Shown: positions 1 through 8,698 of the stretch, one piece after another
Numbering within the stretch: the first letter of the stretch is position 1
Layout of the letters: each line of letters begins with the position of its first letter
Translations under genes and position numbers: made by a program
Notes under the pieces: generated by a model
Told to the model about the DNA's origin: nothing
Database searches by the model: none
Seen by the model: the letters and a program-made list of their open reading frames with translations, nothing else
Assembly: GCA_944386595.1 (NCBI GenBank)
Contig: CALXBQ010000031.1
Location: forward strand, 1 to 34,845
Direction of reading: 5' to 3'
Source: an uncultured Clostridia bacterium
GTDB taxonomy: Bacteria; Bacillota; Clostridia; Peptostreptococcales; Anaerovoracaceae
DNA length: 34,845 nucleotides

Positions 1-96
1 GGAATAGGCTACGGGAACGGAAAGACCTTCCTGAAGAGGCTTAACGCCTTCGGAATAACGAGAGAGGAATTTGAAGAAAAGGCTGGTGAACTCTAA
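1..96 (+). CDS. rnmV: Ribonuclease M5, C-terminal end only
   Basis: The last 32 codons of a gene that enters from the left edge, ending in TAA at 94-96. The visible peptide has the pattern GIGYGNGKTFLKRLNAFGIT followed by REEFE, which matches my memory of the RNase M5 C-terminus. RNase M5 is a TOPRIM-type nuclease that matures 5S rRNA. The stop codon directly abuts the GTG of ksgA, and rnmV-ksgA adjacency is common in Firmicutes, which supports the call. The TOPRIM domain lies outside the window. Confidence 0.72.
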   Translation, partial: GIGYGNGKTFLKRLNAFGITREEFEEKAGEL

Positions 97-957
97 GTGA
101 AGCTTTATTCGCCGGAAACCATAAGAAACATAAAGGAACGCTACGGCTTTCAGCTTTCAAAGAGTCTGGGCCAGAACTTCCTTACCGATAAAAACATAAT
201 AGACAGGATCATAGAAGCCACTGAAATCACGGCGGAGGATCTGGTAATCGAAATAGGTCCGGGAATCGGAGTAATCACTGCAGAAGCCGCGGCAAGGGCG
301 AAAAAGGTCGTGGCCGTTGAGATAGACAGAAATCTCATACCCATACTTAACGATACCCTGGCCGATTTTGACAACGTGGAAATAATAAACGCGGACGTGC
401 TTAAGACGGATCTTAATGAGATAATCGAAAGGGAAGGCTTTAAGACCGCCAAGATTATAGGAAACCTGCCTTACTACATAACCACCCCCATCATAATGGC
501 GCTTCTGGAAAGAGGAGTTCATGCGGAAAGCATTACGGTTATGATGCAAAAGGAGGTGGCCGACAGAATTCAGGCGTCTCCGGGCGGCAAAACCTGCGGA
601 GCCATTACGGCGGCGGTAAACTATTACTGTACCGTGACCGAGGTGGCCTTCGTGCCGAGGACGGTTTTCGTTCCCGCGCCTAAGGTGGATTCGGCGGTGC
701 TGCGTTTTGATGTGAGAAAGGAAAAGGAAGTGGAGCTTTCGGACGAGAAGCTTTTCTTCAGATGCATAAAAGCAGGCTTTGGGCAGAGGAGAAAGACTCT
801 TTTAAATTCCCTGGGCGGCGCGTGCTCTCTGACAAAGGATGAACTGAAGGGGTGCCTCGAAAAGGCAGGTGTCGATCCTTCAAGGAGGGCGGAAACGCTG
901 ACCATAAGGGAATTTGCGGATATAGCAAACAGAATCAAAGAGGTATCGGAGGATTGA
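97..957 (+). CDS. ksgA: 16S rRNA (adenine1518-N6/adenine1519-N6)-dimethyltransferase
   Basis: 286 residues, the usual KsgA length, starting with GTG immediately after the rnmV stop. KsgA dimethylates two adjacent adenines in the 3'-terminal hairpin of 16S rRNA during small-subunit assembly, using S-adenosylmethionine. Visible signatures are LGQNFL near residue 24, the SAM-binding motif EIGPGIGVIT at 52-61, the acidic VEID near 74, and the adenine-pocket motif NLPYY at 123-127. A basic C-terminal domain with FGQRRKTLLNSL follows. It is probably translationally coupled to rnmV, and the next gene begins three bases after its TGA, so the three genes look like one transcript. Confidence 0.96.
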   Translation: MKLYSPETIRNIKERYGFQLSKSLGQNFLTDKNIIDRIIEATEITAEDLVIEIGPGIGVITAEAAARAKKVVAVEIDRNLIPILNDTLADFDNVEIINADVLKTDLNEIIEREGFKTAKIIGNLPYYITTPIIMALLERGVHAESITVMMQKEVADRIQASPGGKTCGAITAAVNYYCTVTEVAFVPRTVFVPAPKVDSAVLRFDVRKEKEVELSDEKLFFRCIKAGFGQRRKTLLNSLGGACSLTKDELKGCLEKAGVDPSRRAETLTIREFADIANRIKEVSED

Positions 958-960
958 TCT

Positions 961-2946
961 ATGGATAAAGCAAAGGATTTTTACAGGAAATATCTTCACA
1001 ATTCCCTGTGCTTCTGTGCCGTATGGGCGTTTGCCCTTAACATGATCATAGAAACACTGGCGAGAAAGGGAACCGGCGGACTTGAATTTCTCATTTCCAG
1101 CCCGGTGGTATTTCTATACAATTCACTGGTTATCTTCGCCACCCTTTCCGTGGCTATGCTCTTCAGGAGAAGGATATTCTTCATAGTGGTAATAAGCTGT
1201 CTGTGGCTTGCCATAGGAATTACCAACGGCGTAATACTCATGGAGAGAATGACGCCGTTTACGGTAAAGGATCTGAGCGCGGTGACCGATGCGGCAACCA
1301 TGCTGACCAACTACTTCACCATGGGACAGCTTATCGGAATCGCCGCAGGAATAGTCATAGGCGTAGCGGCCCTTATCATATTATGGATAAAGGCGCCGAA
1401 GAAGCCGAAAGGTTCAATAAACATAAAGAGGACCCTGGCCACCTTAGTTCTCATCATAGCTTGCACATTTATATCCACCTTCGGACTTGTGAAGATAAAT
1501 GTGCTGGCGACCTTCTTCGGAAACCTTGCATACGCATATTCCGACTACGGCGTGCCGTACTGCTTTATTAACACATGGTTGAACACTGGAATTCAGAGAC
1601 CCCACGGATACTCCGAAGAGGCAGTGAAGAGCATATTCAGCGAGGATCAGTTCGGTAAGGACGGAACCATGAAGCTGACTCAGACCGATGTGGACGAGGA
1701 TTATCCTAACATCCTGTTCCTTCAGCTTGAATCCTTCACCGACCCTGAGCTTTTCAACAATATCGAGCTTTCCGAGGACGCTATTCCATATTTCAGAAGT
1801 CTGATGGAAAGCTGTTCGTCGGGAAGCCTTACGGTTCCGGCATGCGGAGCGGGAACCGCCAATACGGAGTTCGAGGTCATGACGGGTATCAGCGTCAAGT
1901 TCTTCGGACCGGGCGAATATCCGTTTAAATCCATACTTAAGGAAAAGACGGCGGAAAGCATCGCCTATGACCTTAAGAGCATGGGCTTCGGAACTCACGC
2001 AATCCACAATCACAGGGCCCTTTTCTACAACAGAAACCAGGTATTCAAGAACATAGGATATGACACCTTCACTTCCGTGGAGTATATGAGCGATGTTTCC
2101 AAGACGCCTAAGAACTGGGCAAAGGATGAGAATCTGGTGTCCCAGATTACCGATGCTTTAAACGCCACGGAAGAAAGGGACTACATATATACCATTTCCG
2201 TTCAGGGTCACGGCAAGTATCCGGCCGAGCAGGTTATAAAGAATCCGGCCATTACCGTAACCGACGCGCCTAATGAGGAGATGAAGTGGAAGTACGAATA
2301 CTACGTGAACCAGCTTCACGAGATGGATCAGTTCATAAAGGATCTTACGGAGACTCTTGAAGCCTTTGACGAGCCGGTGGTTCTGGTTATGTACGGAGAC
2401 CACATTCCTGCCCTTGACGTTACCGAGGACGCCTACGACGCGAAGGATCTCTACCAGACCCAGTACGTAATATGGAGCAACTTCGACATGGAAAAGGAGG
2501 ATATGGATCTTGCGACATATCAGCTGTCCTCCGAGGTCTTTGACAGACTTGGAATCCACACGGGAACCACTGTCAAATATCATCAGAGCGCGGACTGGTC
2601 GTCTCCTGACTATCTGACGAATCTGAAGATGATTGCCTATGATATCCTCTATGGAGACTACTATCTCTACGGCGGCGAGAATCCGTTCGAGCCGACGGAT
2701 ATGAAGATGGGTGTGAAGAAGATCAAGATAGATAAGGTCGTAAGTATCGGCGGAAAGTACTACATCAAGGGCGAAAACTTCACGGAGTACAGCAAGGTCA
2801 CATTAAACGGTGAGACGTTGAGCACCATATACCTGGGGCCTAACCTGCTGGGACTCCTTGAAAACGTCGACCCTGCTGACGCTCCTGACATGAAGGTAAG
2901 CCAGATAGATAAATCCAGCAAGGAAATCGTAAGTACTACGGAATAA
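961..2946 (+). CDS. LTA synthase family membrane sulfatase with a C-terminal IPT/TIG-like domain
   Basis: 661 residues starting at ATG 961 with GGAGG at 948-952. About five hydrophobic segments occupy roughly residues 12-190. An extracellular alkaline-phosphatase/sulfatase fold follows, as in lipoteichoic acid synthases and MdoB-type phosphoglycerol transferases. Likely catalytic features are the metal-binding Glu in LQLESFTD (about 257), the nucleophile Thr in GAGTANTEFEVMTG (about 299), and MYGDHIPAL around 470. The expected role is transfer of glycerol phosphate or another phospho-alcohol at the outer membrane face; the substrate cannot be told. Unusual is an extra tail from about residue 587 with YYIKGENFTEYSKVTLNGE, which resembles an IPT/TIG immunoglobulin-like fold. 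Confidence 0.85.
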   Translation: MDKAKDFYRKYLHNSLCFCAVWAFALNMIIETLARKGTGGLEFLISSPVVFLYNSLVIFATLSVAMLFRRRIFFIVVISCLWLAIGITNGVILMERMTPFTVKDLSAVTDAATMLTNYFTMGQLIGIAAGIVIGVAALIILWIKAPKKPKGSINIKRTLATLVLIIACTFISTFGLVKINVLATFFGNLAYAYSDYGVPYCFINTWLNTGIQRPHGYSEEAVKSIFSEDQFGKDGTMKLTQTDVDEDYPNILFLQLESFTDPELFNNIELSEDAIPYFRSLMESCSSGSLTVPACGAGTANTEFEVMTGISVKFFGPGEYPFKSILKEKTAESIAYDLKSMGFGTHAIHNHRALFYNRNQVFKNIGYDTFTSVEYMSDVSKTPKNWAKDENLVSQITDALNATEERDYIYTISVQGHGKYPAEQVIKNPAITVTDAPNEEMKWKYEYYVNQLHEMDQFIKDLTETLEAFDEPVVLVMYGDHIPALDVTEDAYDAKDLYQTQYVIWSNFDMEKEDMDLATYQLSSEVFDRLGIHTGTTVKYHQSADWSSPDYLTNLKMIAYDILYGDYYLYGGENPFEPTDMKMGVKKIKIDKVVSIGGKYYIKGENFTEYSKVTLNGETLSTIYLGPNLLGLLENVDPADAPDMKVSQIDKSSKEIVSTTE

Positions 2947-2957
2947 ACGAAGGAATA

Positions 2958-2991
2958 AGGGCTGCCGCGGCTTTTCGCCGGGCGGCTCTTT
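2958..2991 (+). terminator. Possible weak terminator after the LTA-synthase-family gene
   Basis: AGGGCTGCC (2958-2966) can pair with GGCGGCTCT (2981-2989) using two G-U pairs, and a short T run follows. The stem is GC-rich but the T tract is poor, so this may be only a partial terminator before the acetyltransferase gene. Confidence 0.35.
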
Positions 2992-3013
2992 CCGCAGAGA
3001 GGAGGTTTTTTAA

Positions 3014-3595
3014 GTGGAGAGATTTGAAACCGGAATAATAGAGACGGAAAGAATGATTCTGACGCCTTACACGCCGGAGGATGCAGAGGGACTTTACGAA
3101 TACGCTAAAAATCCCGACGTAGGGCCTCACGCCGGATGGAAGCCTCACGAAAGCGTCGCCGAATCGAAGATGATAATCGAGGAAATGTTTATGCCGGCAG
3201 GGGCCTGGGCCATACGCCTTAAAGACTCCGATCGGGTGATAGGAACTATAGGACTCGAGCCGGATAAGTACCGGCCTGAATCGAACAGCCGTGAGGTAGG
3301 CTACTCCCTCGCAAAAGACTGCTGGGGAAAGGGGCTCATGACGGAGGCCGTTCACGCCGTTCTTGATTACGGGTTTTACGAGAAAAATCTGGACCAGATA
3401 GCCATATGCACCGGGCCGGAAAATAAAAGGTCCCAGCGGGTCATCGAAAAAACCGGTTTCACCTACGAGGGAACCATTCGCCGGGCCTATAAAATCTACA
3501 CCGGAGAGTGCCGTGACTCACTGTGCTATTCAATGCTCAGGGAAGAGTGGGACAGACTGCGGCAGATTACGACTCAGCCCCGGCCATCTCTATAA
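3014..3595 (+). CDS. GNAT family N-acetyltransferase (RimJ/RimL-like)
   Basis: 193 residues from a GTG start with a strong AGGAGG at 3000-3005. The fold is recognisable from TERMILTPYTPEDAEGLYEY at the N-terminus, GTIGLEP in the central strand, and EVGYSLAKDCWGKGLMTEAV, the acetyl-CoA-binding stretch. NKRSQRVIEKTGFTYEG is the typical GNAT C-terminal motif. Such enzymes acetylate ribosomal protein N-termini or small amines; the substrate is not predictable here. Its 3' end overlaps the convergent LysR gene by 29 bases, so the two genes may interfere transcriptionally. Confidence 0.88.
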   Translation: MERFETGIIETERMILTPYTPEDAEGLYEYAKNPDVGPHAGWKPHESVAESKMIIEEMFMPAGAWAIRLKDSDRVIGTIGLEPDKYRPESNSREVGYSLAKDCWGKGLMTEAVHAVLDYGFYEKNLDQIAICTGPENKRSQRVIEKTGFTYEGTIRRAYKIYTGECRDSLCYSMLREEWDRLRQITTQPRPSL

Positions 3596-4454
3596 ACTCG
3601 TTCATCTCCCGGGTGTGCCACTTTTCCTTATGTGAGAAGATCTGGCGATACAGGGAAGCCCGGTAGTCCGTTACGTTCAGTATGGCAAGGCGGCCCTGCT
3701 CGATGCTGCGGCTTACGGCGTAGACGGGCAGGAAGGAAACGCCTCTGTTTATTTCAAGCATTTTGATTATAAAGGACGTGTCGCTGCACTCAAGAGCGGG
3801 AGTGAGCGATACGTTTTTTGATTCCAGAAATCTGTCCAGAACCCGTCTGTAGTTGGCGTTTCTTTCGGTCAGGTAAAACGGCATGTCAAAAAGGTCGCCT
3901 ATCTTAAGGCCCTCCGGCCGGTTAAGTTCACAGGCAAGGTCAGAAGACGCCACGAAGACGACGTCCTCCCGCTGTTCCATCAGCTTTCGCCAGTTGTTGT
4001 TATATCTGGGCTCGTCTAAGATGTAGATGAGGTCCACGTCGCCCCGCTCCATAAGGTCGATAAGTTCCTCGGGCTCTGCGGTGGTGACGCGGACGGTTAC
4101 GTTGGGGTGCTTTTCCCAGTATTTCTTTAAAAGCGCAGGCAGCTTGGCGTCGCAGAGGGACGAAATGGTACCGATGTGAAGGCTTCCGTGAAGGTCACCG
4201 GTGTCGGCAACGGAAAGCCGCGCCTTGTTCACCTCGTTTATAATCTCGTATGCCCGGTTAAGAAACTGGCTGCCTGGGTCGGTTAAGGAGATGCGCTTTC
4301 CCATGCGGTCAAAGAGCCTTGTGCCCAGCTCGTCCTCCAGCTGCCTTATCTGGACGGTAACGGCGGACTGGGAGTATCCCAGGCTGTCCGCAGCCTTTGA
4401 GAAGCTGCCCAGCTGAGCAACCTTTATAAACGTCGTTATCTGTCTTAATTCCAT
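3567..4454 (-). CDS. LysR family regulator, probably of serine use
   Basis: 295 residues. The N-terminal winged helix-turn-helix (MELRQITTFIKVAQLGSFSK, then AADSLGYSQSAVTVQIRQLE) is a textbook LysR DNA-binding domain, followed by a linker and the two-lobed effector domain from about residue 90 (LHIGTISSLCDAKLP). It is divergent from sdaAB-sdaAA-sstT across 164 bases, the usual layout for a LysR protein controlling its neighbour and itself. The co-inducer may be serine or a derivative; that is inference from context. It is not closely like CysB or GltC by eye. Confidence 0.88.
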   Translation of the reverse strand: MELRQITTFIKVAQLGSFSKAADSLGYSQSAVTVQIRQLEDELGTRLFDRMGKRISLTDPGSQFLNRAYEIINEVNKARLSVADTGDLHGSLHIGTISSLCDAKLPALLKKYWEKHPNVTVRVTTAEPEELIDLMERGDVDLIYILDEPRYNNNWRKLMEQREDVVFVASSDLACELNRPEGLKIGDLFDMPFYLTERNANYRRVLDRFLESKNVSLTPALECSDTSFIIKMLEINRGVSFLPVYAVSRSIEQGRLAILNVTDYRASLYRQIFSHKEKWHTREMNEFIEMAGAES

Positions 4455-4514
4455 ATTGCGCCTTTTGTCCCTTTACTATTAAAAAAACTAAACGATAATA
4501 TTATTTTTATGAAT

Positions 4515-4543
4515 TTGACGAATGTCTAATGACAGAATATACT
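4515..4543 (+). promoter_or_regulatory. Sigma-A promoter of the serine dehydratase operon
   Basis: TTGACG (4515-4520) and TATACT (4538-4543) are separated by exactly 17 bases and lie about 75 bases before sdaAB. A perfect 10-base palindrome, ATAATATTAT, at 4495-4504 sits just upstream, where a LysR activator or repressor would be expected to bind. Confidence 0.75.
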
Positions 4544-4618
4544 AAACATACTTAAAGGTCAAGAAGAAATGTGTGACACAGATGAGACCGCAGATTTTTT
4601 AAGCAGGGAGGATTGATT

Positions 4619-5287
4619 ATGTCCTTTGTAAGTGTTTTCGACGTGCTGGGCCCGAAGATGGTGGGACCGTCCAGCTCTCATACGGCGGGAGCCGCAGTGA
4701 TAGCGTATCTCGCTCAGAAGATGATAACGCCCCCTCTGGTGAAAGCGGACTTCACCCTTTACGGATCCTTTGCAAAGACCTATCACGGCCACGGGACGGA
4801 CAGGGCGCTTCTCGGAGGAATCATGGGATTTGAGACCGACGACATAAGAATCAGAGATTCCTTTAAAATCGCCACGGAGCGGGGACTGAAATACACCTTC
4901 ACACCGTGCGATACGGAAACCGAGGTTCACCCTAACACGGTGGACATCAGAATGGAAAATTCGGGGGGCCGCGTGATGACGGTGAGGGGAGAGTCTCTCG
5001 GCGGAGGCAAGGTGAGGATTTCAAGAATCAACGGCGTAGCGGTAGACTTTGCCGGAGAATACAGCACCGTAATCGTCATTCAGCAGGATAAGCCGGGAGT
5101 GGTGGCTCACATAACGAAGGTGCTGAGCGAGGCGAACATAAACATAGCCTTTATGAGGCTTTTCAGGGAGTCCAAAGGGTGCACGGCCTATACCATAGTG
5201 GAATCCGACGGCCACTTCCCCGAAGGCATCGTAGAGCCGCTCAGGGAAAATCCTAATATCAAAGACGTCATGATCGTGGAGCCGTAG
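4619..5287 (+). CDS. sdaAB: L-serine ammonia-lyase, iron-sulfur-dependent, beta subunit
   Basis: 222 residues from ATG 4619. I prefer this to an in-frame TTG at 4613 because GGGAGG at 4606-4611 is correctly spaced only for the ATG. The protein pairs with SdaAA to form the oxygen-sensitive [4Fe-4S] serine dehydratase that makes pyruvate and ammonia. Signatures are the N-terminal FDVLGPKMVGPSSSHTAGA and HGHGTDRALLGG, with a C-terminal ACT domain from about residue 146 (IVIQQDKPGVVAHITKVLSE) that may sense serine. It lies 11 bases before sdaAA and is under the promoter at 4515-4543. Confidence 0.95.
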   Translation: MSFVSVFDVLGPKMVGPSSSHTAGAAVIAYLAQKMITPPLVKADFTLYGSFAKTYHGHGTDRALLGGIMGFETDDIRIRDSFKIATERGLKYTFTPCDTETEVHPNTVDIRMENSGGRVMTVRGESLGGGKVRISRINGVAVDFAGEYSTVIVIQQDKPGVVAHITKVLSEANINIAFMRLFRESKGCTAYTIVESDGHFPEGIVEPLRENPNIKDVMIVEP

Positions 5288-5298
5288 GAGGTGAGAAG

Positions 5299-6177
5299 AT
5301 GGACTTTAAAAACGCAAAAGAGCTTCTTGAAATATGCGAAAGGGAGCAGCGCTCCATCTCCGAGGTAATGCGGCAGAGAGAGTGCGATCTTGGAGAGATC
5401 CCGGGGGACATGGCAGACCATAAAATGAATCAGGTTCTGGAGGTTATGAGAAATGCCGCTCACCAGCCTCTTAAGAATCCGGCAAAGTCCATGGGAGGAC
5501 TCATAGGCGGAGAGGCGAGAAAGCTCTCGGATCACGCCGCAAGGGGAAAGTCCATATGCGGTGAAGTGCTGGAAAGAGCCATAACCTATGCGGTTGCGGT
5601 TCTTGAGGTTAACGCTTCGATGGGACTCATAGTCGCAGCTCCGACGGCAGGCTCTGCGGGAGTGGTACCGGGACTTTTGCTCGCCCTTCAGGATACGTAT
5701 AAGATATCGGACGGTCGGATTGTGGACGGACTGTATAACGCGGGAGCCATAGGCTACCTTGCCATGAGAAACGCAACCGTTTCCGGAGCCGTGGGAGGCT
5801 GCCAGGCGGAGATAGGAGTGGCGTCAGCCATGGCGGCATCGGCAGCCACTGAACTTATGGGAGGAACGCCGCGGCAGTGCCTTGACGCAGCTTCTACGGT
5901 TCTCATGAATATGCTGGGTCTGGTTTGCGACCCGGTGGCGGGTCTGGTGGAATACCCGTGTCAGAACAGAAACGCATCGGGAGCGGCCAACGCTCTCATT
6001 GCGGCGGAAATGGCGTTAAGCGGAATAACCCAGCTTATACCCTTTGACGAAATGTTAAATACGATGTATGCCGTAGGAAAGCACATACCTATAGAACTGA
6101 GAGAAACCGCTCTCGGAGGATGCGCCACAGCGCCGTCCGTGTGTGAATTCTGCGGTGCGTGTGCCGGTGAAAGGTGA
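5299..6177 (+). CDS. sdaAA: L-serine ammonia-lyase, iron-sulfur-dependent, alpha subunit
   Basis: 292 residues with TAGGAGG at the start. This is the catalytic subunit carrying the [4Fe-4S] cluster that activates the serine hydroxyl. AAPTAGSAGVVPG near residue 114 and the cysteines in GGCQAEIG and CDPVAGLVEYPCQNRNA match the cluster-binding pattern of the family. A further CEFCGAC at the C-terminus (about 282-288) is extra cysteine content of unknown use. It is the second gene of the serine unit, after sdaAB and before the transporter sstT. Confidence 0.95.
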   Translation: MDFKNAKELLEICEREQRSISEVMRQRECDLGEIPGDMADHKMNQVLEVMRNAAHQPLKNPAKSMGGLIGGEARKLSDHAARGKSICGEVLERAITYAVAVLEVNASMGLIVAAPTAGSAGVVPGLLLALQDTYKISDGRIVDGLYNAGAIGYLAMRNATVSGAVGGCQAEIGVASAMAASAATELMGGTPRQCLDAASTVLMNMLGLVCDPVAGLVEYPCQNRNASGAANALIAAEMALSGITQLIPFDEMLNTMYAVGKHIPIELRETALGGCATAPSVCEFCGACAGER

Positions 6178-6206
6178 TATAATCTATTGCAGAAGGAGGA
6201 TGGAAA

Positions 6207-7463
6207 ATGAAAAGTGCAGTTAAATTTTGGAACAGTCTCAGCCTTGTTAAGCAGATTATCATAGGACTTATCATAGGTATTATTCTGGCCCTGACTCTGG
6301 GCGACAAGGTTTCCGGAATCGTAATACTGGGAAATCTGTTCGTAAATGCTCTGAAGGGCGTGGCGCCGGTGCTGGTATTCTTTATAGTAATGGGCGCCAT
6401 CTGTCAGCACCAGAAGGGACAGAAGACCAATATGAAATCCGTTATAGTCCTCTACCTTACGGGAACATTTCTGGCGGGAACATCTGCCGTGGTCTCAAGC
6501 TTCATATTCCCTATGAGCATTGAGCTTGCCGAAGGTGCGGGAGACGTAACGCCTCCGGGCGGTCTCACCGAGGTGCTTCAGAATCTGCTGTTTCAGATTG
6601 TGGCAAATCCTGTAGACGCTCTGATGAACGCCAACTACATAGGCATACTTACCTGGGCGATACTCCTGGGAATAGCGTTGAGACACGCATCTGACGGGAC
6701 AAAGAAGGCAATCGGAGATATTTCGGAAGCCGTATCCCAGCTGGTAAGATGGGTCATCAGATTCGCTCCTTTGGGAGTAATGGGCCTTGTGTTTAACGCC
6801 ATCAACGAAGGCGGAATAGAAGCCCTGGGAGCTTACGGAAAGCTGATAATACTCCTCGTGGGAACCATGCTCTTCGTAGCCCTTATAATGAACCCGATAA
6901 TCGTATTCATAACCACGAGACAGAACCCTTATCCTCTGGTGTTCACGTGTCTCAAGGACAGCGGAATTACGGCATTCTTCACCAGAAGCTCTGCGGCAAA
7001 TATCCCTGTAAATATGTCCCTGTGCAAGAAACTGGGACTTGATAAGGATACATATTCCATATCAATTCCTCTGGGATCGACCATAAACATGGAGGGGGCC
7101 TCGGTGACCATTTCGGTTCTCACCCTCGCGGCAACCAATTTTCTCGGAATCGACGTGGACTTCGGAACGGCTCTCCTGCTCTGCATAGTTTCGGCCATTA
7201 GCGCATGCGGAGCGTCGGGAGTGGCAGGCGGAAGCCTTCTGCTCATACCTCTTGCATGTTCACTTTTCGGAATCTCTAACGATATCGCGATGCAGGTGGT
7301 TGGAGTGGGATTTATAATCGGAGTTATACAGGATTCATGCGAAACGGCTCTCAACTCCTCAACGGACGTGCTGTTTACGGCTGCTGCGGACATAAGGAGC
7401 AAAAGACTTGCAAAGAAATCCGGAAAGACAGATAAAGCAGAGGCGGAAAGCGCCGCCGCATAG
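6207..7463 (+). CDS. sstT: Serine/threonine:sodium symporter
   Basis: 418 residues with an AGAAGGAGG ribosome site. A polytopic membrane protein of the dicarboxylate/amino acid:cation symporter family (SLC1 fold). The re-entrant-loop and transport-core regions are visible in [34 protein letters not shown] and [22 protein letters not shown]. The length and sequence fit SstT rather than the longer GltP-type glutamate carriers. It follows sdaAA by 29 bases, so serine import and deamination are probably co-transcribed. A basic, Lys/Ala-rich C-terminal tail faces the cytoplasm. Confidence 0.92.
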   Translation: MKSAVKFWNSLSLVKQIIIGLIIGIILALTLGDKVSGIVILGNLFVNALKGVAPVLVFFIVMGAICQHQKGQKTNMKSVIVLYLTGTFLAGTSAVVSSFIFPMSIELAEGAGDVTPPGGLTEVLQNLLFQIVANPVDALMNANYIGILTWAILLGIALRHASDGTKKAIGDISEAVSQLVRWVIRFAPLGVMGLVFNAINEGGIEALGAYGKLIILLVGTMLFVALIMNPIIVFITTRQNPYPLVFTCLKDSGITAFFTRSSAANIPVNMSLCKKLGLDKDTYSISIPLGSTINMEGASVTISVLTLAATNFLGIDVDFGTALLLCIVSAISACGASGVAGGSLLLIPLACSLFGISNDIAMQVVGVGFIIGVIQDSCETALNSSTDVLFTAAADIRSKRLAKKSGKTDKAEAESAAA

Positions 7464-7482
7464 ACTTAAACGGGAAACGTAA

Positions 7483-7511
7483 AAGGGAAGGTCTACTTCA
7501 GACCTTCCCTT
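7483..7511. terminator. Bidirectional terminator between sstT and the AroB-like gene
   Basis: A perfect 12-base stem, AAGGGAAGGTCT (7483-7494) with AGACCTTCCCTT (7500-7511), and a 5-base loop. It overlaps the last codons and the stop of the minus-strand gene. On the minus strand the stem ends in TTTT, so it should mainly stop that transcript, but it can also serve sstT. Confidence 0.7.
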
Positions 7512-8536
7512 ATGTATTCCTTGAGAGCCGATATTGAAATTCTGTGGAGGCTGCATTTGCCGAACCTTTCCGGAACGACTACGCTGATTTTGTCCCCGAA
7601 TATCTTCTTGTCCATGACGGCAAGGTTATATATTTCGTCGACGGGGTAGCAGCACCGGGTGTCAAACCCCAGCCGCGCGAATATGTCCGCAAGTTCGCCG
7701 CTGATATCCACACCTGTAAGGCCCGTTCTGAATGCGGCCTTTGATTCGGCAACCATTCCGATTGCAACGGCGTGACCGTGAGGCAGACCGTATGCGCTGA
7801 GCTTTTCGACAGCCTGTCCTATGGTGTGGCCGAACCCGAGAATCTGACGAAGCCCGTAGCACCTCTCGTCCGTCTCGATGAGAGATTTTTTTATGGATAT
7901 GCATCGCTCCACAACGTAAGGATAATCCTTTGCAAGTATGTGATCCGCCAGGCTGCTTTCCGCGATAACGGCAAACTTCATGGCTTCCGCCGCGCCGTCT
8001 TTGAGCCGCTCCTCCGGGAGAGTGTCGAAATACCCGTAGTCGCACAGAACCAGAGACGGCTGCCAGAAAGCGCCTACAAGATTCTTCCCGCTCATGAGAT
8101 TGAGTCCCGTCTCACCGCCGTAGGCCGCGTCAACGGCCGCTTCATATGTGGTCGGAATCTGAATATACCGGATCCCCCTCATGTACGTGGCGGCGGCAAA
8201 GCCGGCAATATCTCCGACGGAGCCTCCGCCCAGGGCGATTATGGCGTCTGACCTGGTTATTCCTTCGTCGGCGAGAGCTTCGAGGATATTGGTATAGGTG
8301 CTCAGGTTCTTGGAGTGCTCGCCGGGCGGGAATACGATCTTAGATGTCTGAAAGCCGCTTTCTATGAGAGATGTGAGAAGCACCTGGGAGTACATGCTGT
8401 TCACCGTGCTGTCGGTGATTATACAAAGCCTGCACGGCTCCAGAACTTCCCTTATATATGCTCCCGCATCCTTTACTATGTCATGTCCCGTAATTACGTC
8501 GTAAGTGCTCGACGCGCAAATAGTGAATTTTTTCAT
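7493..8536 (-). CDS. 3-dehydroquinate synthase-like protein with altered active site
   Basis: 347 residues, full length for AroB, which converts DAHP to 3-dehydroquinate using NAD and a divalent metal. The NAD-binding ALGGGSVGDIAGFAAA (101-116) and the metal ligands Glu184, His237 and His253 are present, as are Asp136, Lys151-Asn152, Lys187 and Arg230. Several residues normally invariant in AroB differ. The usual GGKTG is GGETG (Glu142), LNFGH is LGFGH (Gly234), and the second His of FGHxxGH is Gln241. It stands alone, away from any shikimate genes. It may be a diverged synthase or a sugar-phosphate cyclase relative with another substrate. The start follows an AGAGGAG site. Confidence 0.75.
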   Translation of the reverse strand: MKKFTICASSTYDVITGHDIVKDAGAYIREVLEPCRLCIITDSTVNSMYSQVLLTSLIESGFQTSKIVFPPGEHSKNLSTYTNILEALADEGITRSDAIIALGGGSVGDIAGFAAATYMRGIRYIQIPTTYEAAVDAAYGGETGLNLMSGKNLVGAFWQPSLVLCDYGYFDTLPEERLKDGAAEAMKFAVIAESSLADHILAKDYPYVVERCISIKKSLIETDERCYGLRQILGFGHTIGQAVEKLSAYGLPHGHAVAIGMVAESKAAFRTGLTGVDISGELADIFARLGFDTRCCYPVDEIYNLAVMDKKIFGDKISVVVPERFGKCSLHRISISALKEYIREGLK

Positions 8537-8616
8537 AGCCGCTCCTCTGCGCCTAAAAAAATTTAGTAATCAGGTCAAAAATTTAACAAAATACACAAGA
8601 AAAATTTATTCCTTTG

Positions 8617-8625
8617 TGGTATACT
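8617..8625 (+). promoter_or_regulatory. Extended -10 promoter for the SanA/YdcF-type gene
   Basis: TG-N-TATACT at 8617-8625 is a strong extended -10 element; no good -35 is present at the expected position. It lies about 75 bases before the start at 8699 in the divergent intergenic region. Confidence 0.5.
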
Positions 8626-8698
8626 ACTGTAGCGGTTGTGTAATGCACGACCAATAGAATTGTATCACACTTTATGAGTGTTTGTAAAAGGGGTATAG

